From Phycisphaerae bacterium (lineage in GTDB: Bacteria > Planctomycetota > Phycisphaerae > Phycisphaerales > SM1A02): 38,727 bases of DNA. Position numbers and translations under genes: made by a program. The notes below the pieces were generated by a model. It made no database searches, was not told the origin of the DNA, and was given only the letters and a program-made list of their open reading frames with translations. Location of the stretch: positions 1 through 38,727 of the forward strand of contig PAFA01000016.1 of NCBI GenBank assembly GCA_002700845.1. Reading direction: 5' to 3'. Shown here in pieces: positions 24,393-32,441 of this stretch. Positions within the stretch are counted from its first letter, which is position 1. The number at the start of each line of letters is the position of its first letter.

Positions 24393-24982
24393 TGAACGGC
24401 CTCGCGAATAATTTTTACCTCTGGCTCAAATTCAATTCGTTTGATCGGCTGTGCTGGAACCACTCGGACACCGCAATGGCATGTTGATCTTTCCTCGTCG
24501 GCCCAGAATGCCAGCATCGCTTCCCGAAAGTGTTTCACGATGTCGGCGCAGTCAAATTCCAAATCCTCGACAACAGCGCCACATGACTCGCACAGAAATC
24601 GAAGTCCTTCACGTTCGCCGGGAGGTCGCCGACGCTCAATCACCAAGCCAAGCGTGTTGGGTGGTCGCTGCGGGGCGTGTGGGACGCCGCCTGGGATCAT
24701 GAAGGTCTCTCCCTCGCGGATCCTGACGTGTCGAGGGCCATTTTCTTCGAGCAACGTGACCACAATGTCGCCTTGCAGTTGAAGAAAGAACTCTTCGCTG
24801 TCGGTGATGTGAAAGTCGTTGCGAGCGTTTGGCCCGGCAATGCACATGGCAAAAAAGTCTTGGCCGTCATACAGGTATTTGTTCGAAACCGGTGGCTTCA
24901 TGTCAGCACGGTTTGCTTGAATCCAGTTCAACAGGTGTTCGGGTTCTGGGGCCACCATCCCGTGTTCGATGCTGTGGGACAT
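24389..24982 (-). CDS. nbaC: 3-Hydroxyanthranilate 3,4-dioxygenase
   Basis: A 197-residue cupin dioxygenase, first gene of the minus-strand operon. The catalytic iron ligands are His58, Glu64 and His102, with Arg54 in the RNDFH segment for substrate. The bacterial-type C-terminal rubredoxin-like iron site is present, with Cys131 and Cys134 in CESCG and Cys168 and Cys170 in CHCG. The second pair is CxC, where I expect CxxC. It opens 3-hydroxyanthranilate to ACMS. The ATG at 24982 is preceded by a strong GGAGG seven bases upstream (24990-24994 on the plus strand as CCTCC), which is better than the TTG at 24988. Confidence 0.93.
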   Translation of the reverse strand: MSHSIEHGMVAPEPEHLLNWIQANRADMKPPVSNKYLYDGQDFFAMCIAGPNARNDFHITDSEEFFLQLQGDIVVTLLEENGPRHVRIREGETFMIPGGVPHAPQRPPNTLGLVIERRRPPGEREGLRFLCESCGAVVEDLEFDCADIVKHFREAMLAFWADEERSTCHCGVRVVPAQPIKRIEFEPEVKIIREAVQ

Positions 24983-25213
24983 CGTCAATCCTCCTCGGCC
25001 ATGGGCATAATTGTGTCAAAATACGTCACGCTGGGTTGATTCTCGGACACTCTACAGCGTGTTGACGGCCAACTCGTTCATTTGTGTCATGAATTCTGCG
25101 GTGATGCATCCTGTACGCCCCGAGTGCGTATAGATATGTTGACATGTCCCGATTTGGGGCCCTTATTGATGTGGTAAGCCAAAAGGCCTGCCCTTTTGTT
25201 GAACGGAGTGACC
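24983..25213. promoter_or_regulatory. Divergent control region between the kyn operon and the metallopeptidase gene
   Basis: About 230 bases with no gene. It should hold promoters for both directions. For the plus strand, TTGACA at 25139-25144 is a good -35 box, with CTTATT or TTATTG near 25162-25168 as a weak -10. TTGTGTCA occurs twice, at 25011-25018 and 25082-25089, and TGTTGAC twice, at 25060-25066 and 25138-25144. Repeated words like these may be binding sites. None of this matches a consensus I can name. Confidence 0.4.
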
Positions 25214-28057
25214 ATGCCATTTTTGTCCACCTTGACTGCAAGTCTTGTCTCAGGAACGATCCTGTCCGCTGAAATTCAGAACACCGGACCAATCATTGAT
25301 TCCTTTGAGTTGCAAAGGCTCCAAAATGTCTTCCCTGGTGTGGGCACATGGAATGCACCCGATGGCCGTTTGAACCGCATCTTTGGTCGACCCATGGTGA
25401 CCGGGGGCTCCCCGCAAGATACGGCCATGAACTTCATTCGTGAATGGTCTGGTGTCTGGGGGCTCAGTCAGAAGGACTTCATCTTGGCCGGCCCGTTCCC
25501 GGGTGATGACCGAACCCAGCAGCCACTCATGTGGGATCAAGCGACCGGGACATACAAGTTCACTTCTGTCTACTTCAAGCAAAATGTCCAAGGTGTACCG
25601 GTTTACAACAGCCGCCTGCAAGTTCTGGTTCGCAACGACTCCGGATTCCCCGCGGTTTCGATCGGTACTGATCTTCGCAACGTCAACGCTTTGCTTGGCG
25701 AGCAAAAGCCCGCAGGGATTGATCGAAATTTAGTGAATGCACGTGCCGAGGACTTCTTGGGCAGTGATTTTGTGATGGTGTCTCAGCCTGAAATGGTGGT
25801 CTATGCCGGCTATGACTTTGAAAGTGTTCCCGCGACCTTCGCGTACGCATTTGATGCAAAAGTTGGCGGCCCCGAAAATGTAGACACGTACCAGAAGGCT
25901 CGTTACATCATCGACGCGGCTTCTGGCGAACTCCTCCGCAAAGAAAATCTCATTCTGAACTGCACCCACAACGAGCGAATCGCCAGTGCCATTTTCGCCT
26001 CGGCAACCGCGGTTGATGGAGTGATTACGGGTGCGAATACCATTACAAGCCGGGCCGAAGCTTGTGACCCAGAGGTCCAGGTGGGCGCACCTTATTTGGC
26101 GATTCCCGACAGCGTTAGCGGAACGATCTACACCGATTACGAAGGCAACGCTACAGGCGTTTCTCCTGGCTCACGGACCTTGACCGTGGATGGCCGCTTC
26201 TTTGATGTGAACTATTTCTCTGGTTCCGCCTACAGCCAATCGGTCAACATTGAGTCTGGGCTCCCTTTCAACCTGGCGTTGAACCCCACGGATGAAACTG
26301 GCAAGGCCGCAATGAATGCCTACATTGAATCCAATGTGGTCCGCGATTTTTCGCTTGCTCGCAACCCCTCGTACCCCGTAATTGGTGGCCAGCAAGATTG
26401 GGACATCAATATTGGTGTCTCCGGAAGTTGCAATGCGTTCTATGACGGCTCTTCCATCAATTTTTACAACACTGGCGGCGGTTGCAACAACACCGCATTC
26501 TCGGTGATTGTGCATCACGAGTATGGGCACCACTTGGTGAACACCGGCGGTTCGGGTCAAAATGAATTTGGTGAAGGTTCTGGTGATGTGATGGGCGTTC
26601 TGATTGAGCGTGACTCTCGTTTGGCCAGAGGCTTCTTCCAGAACGACTGCAACAACGGTATTCGTAACGCCGACAACACCTGCACCTTCCAGTCAGATTG
26701 CTCTTCATGCGGGTCTACGATCCACTCTTGTGGGCAGTTGATTTCTGGTTGTGTTTGGGACACGGTTGCAGCGTTTGAAGACAGCGGTATGTCCCCAGAT
26801 GAAGCCAACTTCTACATGGGCGATTTGTATCTCAACATGATCCCGCTTCACTCTGGTGGCTCGATCCAGCAGGATATTTTGATTGACATCCTTACCCTGG
26901 ATGACAATGACGGCAATCTCAACAATGGGTCGCCGAACTACTTCGAAATCGCCGCAGGCTTTGCCGTGCATGGTTTTGATGCTCCTGAGCTCTCTGGACT
27001 CGATTTCCAATTCCCCAACGGCACCCCATCTGCAATCAACCCATTCGACGGCGTTGACCTTGCGATGAATGTCTCCGGCTTGTCCTTCCAGCCGGTGCCA
27101 AATACCGGCACGCTTTACATTGGTCGTGCGAATGGCTCTGTAGACGCCGTGGCGATGCCACAGGTTGCGAACAACCAGTACGCCTTGACGTTCTCAGATA
27201 TTGAGTGCGATGAAGCCATTTCGTACTACTTCTCATCCGAAGCCACGACTGGCGACGTCTTTTACTGGCCTGGTGGTCAGACCTCCGCGCCTGCTCCAAC
27301 GGCGCGGTTTACAGGGATCGGGGCGACCGGAGAAATCATTGCCTTCGATGACGACTTCCAAACCGATACTGGTTGGACGGTCAGTGGCGCCGCCACCGAC
27401 GGTCAGTGGGACCGTGGGGTTCCTGTAGGTTGTGATCGCGGTGATCCCGGGATCGATGCTGATGGTTCGGGTTCCTGCTTCCTAACCGACAACTCCACCA
27501 ATGGCGGCGACTGCAACAGTGATGTTGACGGTGGGCAAACCATTTTGACTTCTCCTCCCTTGAATGCTTCCGCACCAGGTTCCGTGATCTCGTACTGGCG
27601 TTGGTTTGACAACTCTTTTGGCGCCTCGCCCAACCAAGACACCATGCTCGTGCAAATGTCTGGTGATGGCGGTCTGAGCTGGGTTGGTGTTGAGGTGGTT
27701 GGCCCGGTGAACGAAGCCACCGGTGGTTGGTACCAAAAAGAGTTCTTGGTGAGTTCATACGTTGCCAACAGCACGAACTTCCGAATTCGGTTTATCGCCC
27801 AAGACACCGATCCGGGTTCCGTGGTTGAAGCAGCGATTGATGGCGTACGCCTTCTGGCGACAGAGTGCATCGACGATGGGCCGTCTTGCCCAGGTGATGT
27901 CGATGACGACAGCGATGTTGATTTCAACGACTTGGTGTCCTTGCTCGCAGCCTGGGGCGATACCTGCTCTGGGTGCCCAGAGGATGTCAACGACTCCGGA
28001 ACCGTCAACTTTGATGACCTCGTTGCCCTTCTGGCTTCCTTCGGACCCTGCCCGTAA
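25214..28057 (+). CDS. Secreted M36/M4-like zinc metallopeptidase with dockerin-like tail
   Basis: A 947-residue exported protein. ATG 25214 has GGAG at 25205-25208 and opens a signal peptide (MPFLSTLTASLVSGTILSAE). Residues about 60-240 resemble the FTP propeptide of fungalysin and thermolysin relatives. The zinc site is HEYGH (His435, Glu436, His439), followed by the ExxxD helix with Glu454 and Asp458, the third ligand region. Residues about 710-885 form a jelly-roll, MAM-like region starting at FDDDFQTDTGWTV. From about 892 come two EF-hand-like dockerin repeats, DVDDDSDVDFNDLVSLLAAWG and DVNDSGTVNFDDLVALLASFG. It probably degrades external protein. The function of the dockerin tail in planctomycetes is not established. 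Confidence 0.87.
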   Translation: MPFLSTLTASLVSGTILSAEIQNTGPIIDSFELQRLQNVFPGVGTWNAPDGRLNRIFGRPMVTGGSPQDTAMNFIREWSGVWGLSQKDFILAGPFPGDDRTQQPLMWDQATGTYKFTSVYFKQNVQGVPVYNSRLQVLVRNDSGFPAVSIGTDLRNVNALLGEQKPAGIDRNLVNARAEDFLGSDFVMVSQPEMVVYAGYDFESVPATFAYAFDAKVGGPENVDTYQKARYIIDAASGELLRKENLILNCTHNERIASAIFASATAVDGVITGANTITSRAEACDPEVQVGAPYLAIPDSVSGTIYTDYEGNATGVSPGSRTLTVDGRFFDVNYFSGSAYSQSVNIESGLPFNLALNPTDETGKAAMNAYIESNVVRDFSLARNPSYPVIGGQQDWDINIGVSGSCNAFYDGSSINFYNTGGGCNNTAFSVIVHHEYGHHLVNTGGSGQNEFGEGSGDVMGVLIERDSRLARGFFQNDCNNGIRNADNTCTFQSDCSSCGSTIHSCGQLISGCVWDTVAAFEDSGMSPDEANFYMGDLYLNMIPLHSGGSIQQDILIDILTLDDNDGNLNNGSPNYFEIAAGFAVHGFDAPELSGLDFQFPNGTPSAINPFDGVDLAMNVSGLSFQPVPNTGTLYIGRANGSVDAVAMPQVANNQYALTFSDIECDEAISYYFSSEATTGDVFYWPGGQTSAPAPTARFTGIGATGEIIAFDDDFQTDTGWTVSGAATDGQWDRGVPVGCDRGDPGIDADGSGSCFLTDNSTNGGDCNSDVDGGQTILTSPPLNASAPGSVISYWRWFDNSFGASPNQDTMLVQMSGDGGLSWVGVEVVGPVNEATGGWYQKEFLVSSYVANSTNFRIRFIAQDTDPGSVVEAAIDGVRLLATECIDDGPSCPGDVDDDSDVDFNDLVSLLAAWGDTCSGCPEDVNDSGTVNFDDLVALLASFGPCP

Positions 28058-28090
28058 AAGCAAGACTCAGCAACAAAAAGTGCAACATCA

Positions 28091-28118
28091 CCCCTCGACT
28101 CCGGTCGGGGGGTTTTTT
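28091..28118 (+). terminator. Terminator after the metallopeptidase gene
   Basis: CCCC-T-CGAC pairs with GTCG-GGGG across a short loop (28091-28110, one bulged base), followed by GG and six T residues. It lies 34 bases beyond the stop at 28057. Confidence 0.85.
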
Positions 28119-28290
28119 GTGATGTATGGAATATGCGGGCTGGTCAGAGCATCATTTGTTGCGGATGTTTTCGCAGATGCAACCTGACGTCAGTCTTGTG
28201 CCATGAGGTACGGATCGACATCCCATACTTTCTGCTGTCGGCTTCTGTGTTTGGTGCTGATTTTGTCCGGGGTGGTTGGACCACGGGTTG

Positions 28291-28307
28291 CCGTGACATT
28301 GTCACGG
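28291..28307 (-). terminator. Hairpin just after the GT-C-like gene, possible terminator
   Basis: CCGTGAC (28291-28297) and GTCACGG (28301-28307) form a perfect seven-pair stem with a three-base loop, eight bases past the minus-strand stop at 28316-28318. There is no T-run, so it may be a stabilising 3' hairpin or a weak terminator. The remaining bases between 28119 and 28290 show nothing I recognise. Confidence 0.4.
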
Positions 28308-28315
28308 GGTTCAGA

Positions 28316-29578
28316 TCATGCCGATGGGTTCAGCCAAGTACTCGCCGACCAGAGGGTGAGTGTGATCCATATGACGCCTTGGGCAAGCGTTGCCCATCCG
28401 GGGGTATGGCGCACGAGCAGGATGGGTAGTCCAGCGGCAAAGCAAAGCAAATAGCGGTCGTAGACCGCACCACGCGTGGCCACGTACAGCAAGCATCCAA
28501 AGAAGAGCAGATACCAGGCGTAATGCCCGAACCCGTCTTTGGCCGCGAATCTCTGACTGGGCAGGCATCGGTTGAGTCCCATCAGCCCCATAGCGCCGGC
28601 CGCCGCACCAAGAGCCAGTGCTATGGGCTGAACACTTTGGGGCAAGGGCAAAAGTGCACTGGCCATAAGCCCCTGATATCGACGTACGGAGCCACCATCG
28701 AGGCTCATGAGGTCTGGTGTTGCCCAGAGCGCGGCGAGTGCAGTCAAGCCGCCAATCCAGAGCAAGAGGCGAGGTGACCGCTGCAAACCGAGTGGTATTC
28801 CAACCAGAACGAATGGTGTGAGTGCGCCAAGCAAGTAGACCACAGACTCTGGGGAGAATCCGAGACCGTATCGGTCGGCATACATCGGGCTGACCAGACC
28901 ATCCCATTCGATATAAAGCGGCAGTCGCAAAGCTCCGGCAATGCATCCGGCCATGGCATACCGCCAGCTTGGCGAACCATCACGTTGTAGCGCGACCAAG
29001 ATGGCGGCGGCAGCCGGCACGACGGCGTGCGCACGGTGATGCAAAAGCACCGTGAGAACCAACCCGAAAGCGACCGGTCGCCAAATTCCAGGTTCTCCTC
29101 GTGGACCGGTGGTTGCGATGGTTCCCAAGATGATGCTTCCCAAGACAAAGGAAGGTTCACTCATAAACAAGTGGCTAAGGACGGTGTGGTATGGAAGTAC
29201 AGCGAGCAGTAACCCAGTGGCAGCTGCCGCTCGCCATCCTTTTTTTGCCACGATTCCAAGAATCCCGGCCGAGCACATGCTCAGCATGAGATTGGTCAAG
29301 CGGAGTCCCTCGAGGCCTACGCCCCAGCTTGAGAGGATCGCTGCGGGAACAAAGAAGCCAGGGCCTTTGGTGTCCTCGAAGTCCCACAGAATTGACCAAT
29401 CCGGCCACAGGGACGACAGACGATCTACGACCGGGATCATGAACCTTTCATCGAACGTCAATTCGGCTGGTGCCGCAAACCCGATGAGCCAAAGCAGGCC
29501 CCAAAAACCGCATGCACCGGCGGCGGCCATCAAGCCGGAGAGCAGCATGGGACGGAGTTTTGGAGCCACGGTCTGCAT
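28316..29578 (-). CDS. GT-C-like polytopic membrane protein (PMT/ArnT style)
   Basis: A 420-residue inner-membrane protein with about ten to twelve hydrophobic segments. In the first external loop TFDERFMIPVVDRL carries an acidic pair, and FEDTKGPGFFVPAAIL resembles the KGP segment of dolichyl-phosphate-mannose and ArnT-type glycosyltransferases. These transfer a sugar from a polyprenyl-phosphate donor to lipids or proteins outside the membrane. The remainder is low in recognisable motifs, so the assignment is fold-level only. It is flanked by secreted-protein genes that might be acceptors, though that is speculation. The ATG is assigned at 29578 with no clear ribosome site. Confidence 0.6.
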   Translation of the reverse strand: MQTVAPKLRPMLLSGLMAAAGACGFWGLLWLIGFAAPAELTFDERFMIPVVDRLSSLWPDWSILWDFEDTKGPGFFVPAAILSSWGVGLEGLRLTNLMLSMCSAGILGIVAKKGWRAAAATGLLLAVLPYHTVLSHLFMSEPSFVLGSIILGTIATTGPRGEPGIWRPVAFGLVLTVLLHHRAHAVVPAAAAILVALQRDGSPSWRYAMAGCIAGALRLPLYIEWDGLVSPMYADRYGLGFSPESVVYLLGALTPFVLVGIPLGLQRSPRLLLWIGGLTALAALWATPDLMSLDGGSVRRYQGLMASALLPLPQSVQPIALALGAAAGAMGLMGLNRCLPSQRFAAKDGFGHYAWYLLFFGCLLYVATRGAVYDRYLLCFAAGLPILLVRHTPGWATLAQGVIWITLTLWSASTWLNPSA

Positions 29579-29666
29579 CTGATCAACTATCGGTCCTTCT
29601 CAGGCTCAGAATTGCTCAATTCCGCCTCGTGATCCGGTGATTTGGCCGTATCTTGGTTTCTGGAGA

Positions 29667-29689
29667 ACCACACACTTCTCAGGTGTGGT
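29667..29689 (+). promoter_or_regulatory. Inverted repeat ahead of the P-domain/TSP3 protein gene
   Basis: ACCACAC (29667-29673) and GTGTGGT (29683-29689) are perfect inverted repeats around a nine-base loop, 23 bases before the start codon. It could be an operator or a 5' mRNA hairpin that limits access to the nearby GGAG site. No known element matches. Confidence 0.35.
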
Positions 29690-29712
29690 GACTGTAGATC
29701 TTGGAGAAGTAC

Positions 29713-32343
29713 ATGAATCTTGCACATTTCACCGCTGTTGCGGCTGCCAGCGTTGCCTCATTGGCCTCAGCTCAGCTCATTCCTTTTGACATTACGGGAT
29801 CGGGTGGTGATTCGTTCAACTACCCCTTTAATGCAACGGGAGTCCCCAACACGATCACCATGGACACTTTTTTCGTCAATGGTGGTGCGGGTACGCAAGC
29901 GGGGGATCTCCAGGTCATTTTGACTTCTCCTTCGGGCACTTGTCTTGAACTGGGCGGTCGCGACCTCGCCTTCGGTTGCCCAAACGGTGGTGATTTCCCT
30001 GGGTCATGGAACTCCCAAAATCCCGATCAATATCTTCACACGTTTGATGTGAATGGCTCGTTTGGTTTGGAAGATGGCGAGTACATCTTGACCGTGCGTC
30101 ACGGTTTTTCCGGGGGCGGGAACGACACGTGGATCGGCTCTGCGTCCATCACATTTGGTGACACGGTTGACTGCAACGCCAATGGCATCGACGACGCCGA
30201 AGACATCGCCAATGGCACCTCGGAAGACTGCAACTTTAATGGTCTGCCTGATGAGTGCGAAACCGACCCGGCCAACGACTGCAACGACAATGGCGTTCTT
30301 GATTCCTGCGAAGAACTCCCAGACTGTGATGACGATGGCATTACCGATTGTGATGCCCTCGCTCAGGGTGCGGCCGACTGTGATTCCAACCAGATTCCTG
30401 ATGTTTGCGAACCAGGTGCGGGAGTTCCCAACGATCTCTTTGAAGACGCCATCGAAATTTTCTCCGGTGTTATCGATGGAAGCACGGAGTGCGCTGGCCA
30501 AGAGGACACTTGGACCTGCGAGGGCAATCTCTTTACCGGAACGGGGCCAGACATTTGGTACGTGTTCACCATCTCCGAGACTTCCACGATCGCAATGACA
30601 ACCTGTGATTCAGACTACGACACTGACTTGTCAATTCACTCTCCAAGTGGATCCATCTTGTTCTGTGACGGTGACTCTGGTGACGACGATGCCAGCCAAG
30701 GATGTGTCATCTTTGCGTCTGAGCTCGAGGCTTCGCTGCAGGCCGGCACCTACTACGTTCGTGTAGGTGGATACAACGGTGCGGTTGGCAATGTGACACT
30801 TGATGTTCTTATTACCAACGGTGCGGACTGCAATGGCAATGGCATCAATGATGAAGAGGACATTGCGAACGGAACATCTGAGGATTGCAACAACAGCACC
30901 ATTCCTGACGAATGTGAAGCCAGCCCAATCACTGATTGTGATGGCAACGGTGTCCTTGATTCCTGCGAAGATCTTGCCGACTGTGATGACAACGGCATTT
31001 CTGACTGCGGCGAAATTGCTGGTGGTGCTGCCGACTGTGATGCCAACGGTATTCCGGACAGCTGCGAATCAGGCGGTGGTGAATCCAACGAAATTGGTTT
31101 GGCATTCGATTCTGGTGTTTTGGACGGCACTGGAGCCAGCGCCCCATACTCCGTCCAGGCCAATGGCGCGTTGACATCGATGGCAATTGATTTGACATAC
31201 ACCAACGTTGATGCTGATGGTTCTTGGGCCGGTGACTTGTTGATTCAAATCACCGATCCGCAAGGGACCTGTGTTGAAATCGGCGGATTTGATGTTGACC
31301 TTTGCACAGAAATTGACGACTTCCCCGCGGAGTGGGATGTGGCCGCCTCGGGTGACTACTCCTACAACGTTGATTTCTGTGGTACGGACCTCAGCGGCGA
31401 TGGCGCCTGGACCTTCGTGTTTGTGCACGGCTGGGCCACAGGAAGCCAGGACCAGTGGGCCGGCACGTTGACCTTGAATGTTGTCGGCGAAGGCGGCTTC
31501 TCGGATTGCAACGGTAATGGCATCGAAGATGTTGAAGACATTGCCAACGGCACCTCGGAAGACTGCAATGGCAACGATCGTCCTGATGAGTGTGATCTTG
31601 GTCCTTCCACCGACTGCAACAACAACGGTGTGATTGATGCTTGCGAAACACTTCCAGACTGTGACAACGATGGTGTGTCCGACTGTGCGGCCATCGCTGG
31701 GGGTGCGACCGATTGCAACGCTGACGGCATTCCTGACTCCTGCGAGTCTGCCGGTGGCGGTGAGGACATCGATCTCACCTTTGATACCGGAGCCCTGGAT
31801 GGCAACGGTACAACTGCCGCGTATGAGGTTGAATTTGACGGCGTCTTCGCCAGTCTTGGTGTTGATTTGACCTACACCAATCTTGATGCTGATGGGACAT
31901 GGGCAGGTGACCTGATTATTCAGATCACTGATCCCAATGGAACTTGCGTTGAAGTTGGTGGCTACGACGTGGACTTGTGTGAGGAGCTTGACGACTTCCC
32001 TGCGGAATGGAACGTGGCGGCCTCTGGTGATTACACCCATACGTATGACTTCTGCGGTCAAGGGTTGGTCGGAAGCGGCACCTGGTCACTGGTCTTTGCT
32101 CACGGTTACGGCACTGGTACACAGGACCAGTGGGCCGGAACATTGACCTTGAACGTCTTGGGTGACAACCCACCGCCGCCATGCCCGGCCGACTTTGATG
32201 GCGATGGCTCGGTTGGCTTTACGGACCTCACTGTCCTGCTTTCTTCCTACGGCATCAATGACGCCGCAGACCTTGATGGCAATGGTGAGACTGGGTTTAC
32301 GGACCTGACCATCCTGCTTTCTGCCTACGGTTCCTGTCCGTAA
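29713..32343 (+). CDS. Large secreted repeat protein: P-domain-like modules, TSP3-like calcium repeats, dockerin tail
   Basis: An 876-residue exported protein. ATG 29713 has GGAG at 29703-29706; the signal peptide ends near ASLASAQ. Modules by approximate residue: P-domain-like 25-150; calcium repeats 152-233 (DCNANGIDDAEDIANGTSEDC and similar); PPC-like 236-370; calcium repeats 371-453; P-domain-like 456-593; calcium repeats 596-676; P-domain-like 680-816; two dockerin-like repeats 820-876. The last two P-domain units are close copies, as are the repeat blocks, so the gene grew by internal duplication. The protein is very acidic and cysteine-rich, with the Asp and Asn spacing of calcium loops. 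No catalytic motif is visible. A structural, adhesive or cell-surface role is likely. Confidence 0.8.
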   Translation: MNLAHFTAVAAASVASLASAQLIPFDITGSGGDSFNYPFNATGVPNTITMDTFFVNGGAGTQAGDLQVILTSPSGTCLELGGRDLAFGCPNGGDFPGSWNSQNPDQYLHTFDVNGSFGLEDGEYILTVRHGFSGGGNDTWIGSASITFGDTVDCNANGIDDAEDIANGTSEDCNFNGLPDECETDPANDCNDNGVLDSCEELPDCDDDGITDCDALAQGAADCDSNQIPDVCEPGAGVPNDLFEDAIEIFSGVIDGSTECAGQEDTWTCEGNLFTGTGPDIWYVFTISETSTIAMTTCDSDYDTDLSIHSPSGSILFCDGDSGDDDASQGCVIFASELEASLQAGTYYVRVGGYNGAVGNVTLDVLITNGADCNGNGINDEEDIANGTSEDCNNSTIPDECEASPITDCDGNGVLDSCEDLADCDDNGISDCGEIAGGAADCDANGIPDSCESGGGESNEIGLAFDSGVLDGTGASAPYSVQANGALTSMAIDLTYTNVDADGSWAGDLLIQITDPQGTCVEIGGFDVDLCTEIDDFPAEWDVAASGDYSYNVDFCGTDLSGDGAWTFVFVHGWATGSQDQWAGTLTLNVVGEGGFSDCNGNGIEDVEDIANGTSEDCNGNDRPDECDLGPSTDCNNNGVIDACETLPDCDNDGVSDCAAIAGGATDCNADGIPDSCESAGGGEDIDLTFDTGALDGNGTTAAYEVEFDGVFASLGVDLTYTNLDADGTWAGDLIIQITDPNGTCVEVGGYDVDLCEELDDFPAEWNVAASGDYTHTYDFCGQGLVGSGTWSLVFAHGYGTGTQDQWAGTLTLNVLGDNPPPPCPADFDGDGSVGFTDLTVLLSSYGINDAADLDGNGETGFTDLTILLSAYGSCP
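30169..31750 (+). repeat. Three TSP3-like calcium repeat blocks with high DNA similarity
   Basis: Blocks near 30169-30410, 30826-31070 and 31503-31745 each encode DCNxNGIxDxEDIANGTSEDC, then DECE, DCNxNGVLDxCE, CDxDGIxDC and CDxNxIPDxCE. Identity persists at the DNA level: GGCACCTCGGAAGACTGCAA occurs in the first and third blocks. Such repeats can recombine, so block number may vary between strains. Confidence 0.75.
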
Positions 32344-32371
32344 TCGGGAACCAGGCCTCTTTGACTTCCTT

Positions 32372-32401
32372 AAACCCCCGCTTCGTGCGGGGGTTTTTTT
32401 G
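32372..32401 (+). terminator. Terminator after the P-domain/TSP3 protein gene
   Basis: CCCCCGC (32375-32381) pairs with GCGGGGG (32387-32393) across a five-base loop. The A residues before and the run of T residues after it are typical of a bacterial intrinsic terminator, 31 bases past the stop. Confidence 0.9.
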
Positions 32402-32441
32402 TGCCTATGCAAAAACACTCAGGATCGTTCAATATGATCTC

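Noticed and set aside
16465-24982. Recent horizontal transfer of the tryptophan island
   Set aside because: No integrase, tRNA, flanking repeat or clear base-composition break is visible by eye; a composition calculation would be needed.
28203-28454. Plus-strand 83-residue frame with a hydrophobic N-terminus
   Set aside because: It runs into the 3' end of the GT-C-like gene on the other strand, has no ribosome site, and its tail looks like random sequence.
30169-31750. CRISPR-like or phase-variable repeat array
   Set aside because: The repeats are in frame, encode calcium loops, and have no uniform spacers.
31069-32061. 330-residue minus-strand frame opposite the P-domain/TSP3 protein
   Set aside because: Its repeats are the reverse complement of the calcium-repeat DNA. 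The plus-strand protein has a signal peptide, domain structure and terminator.
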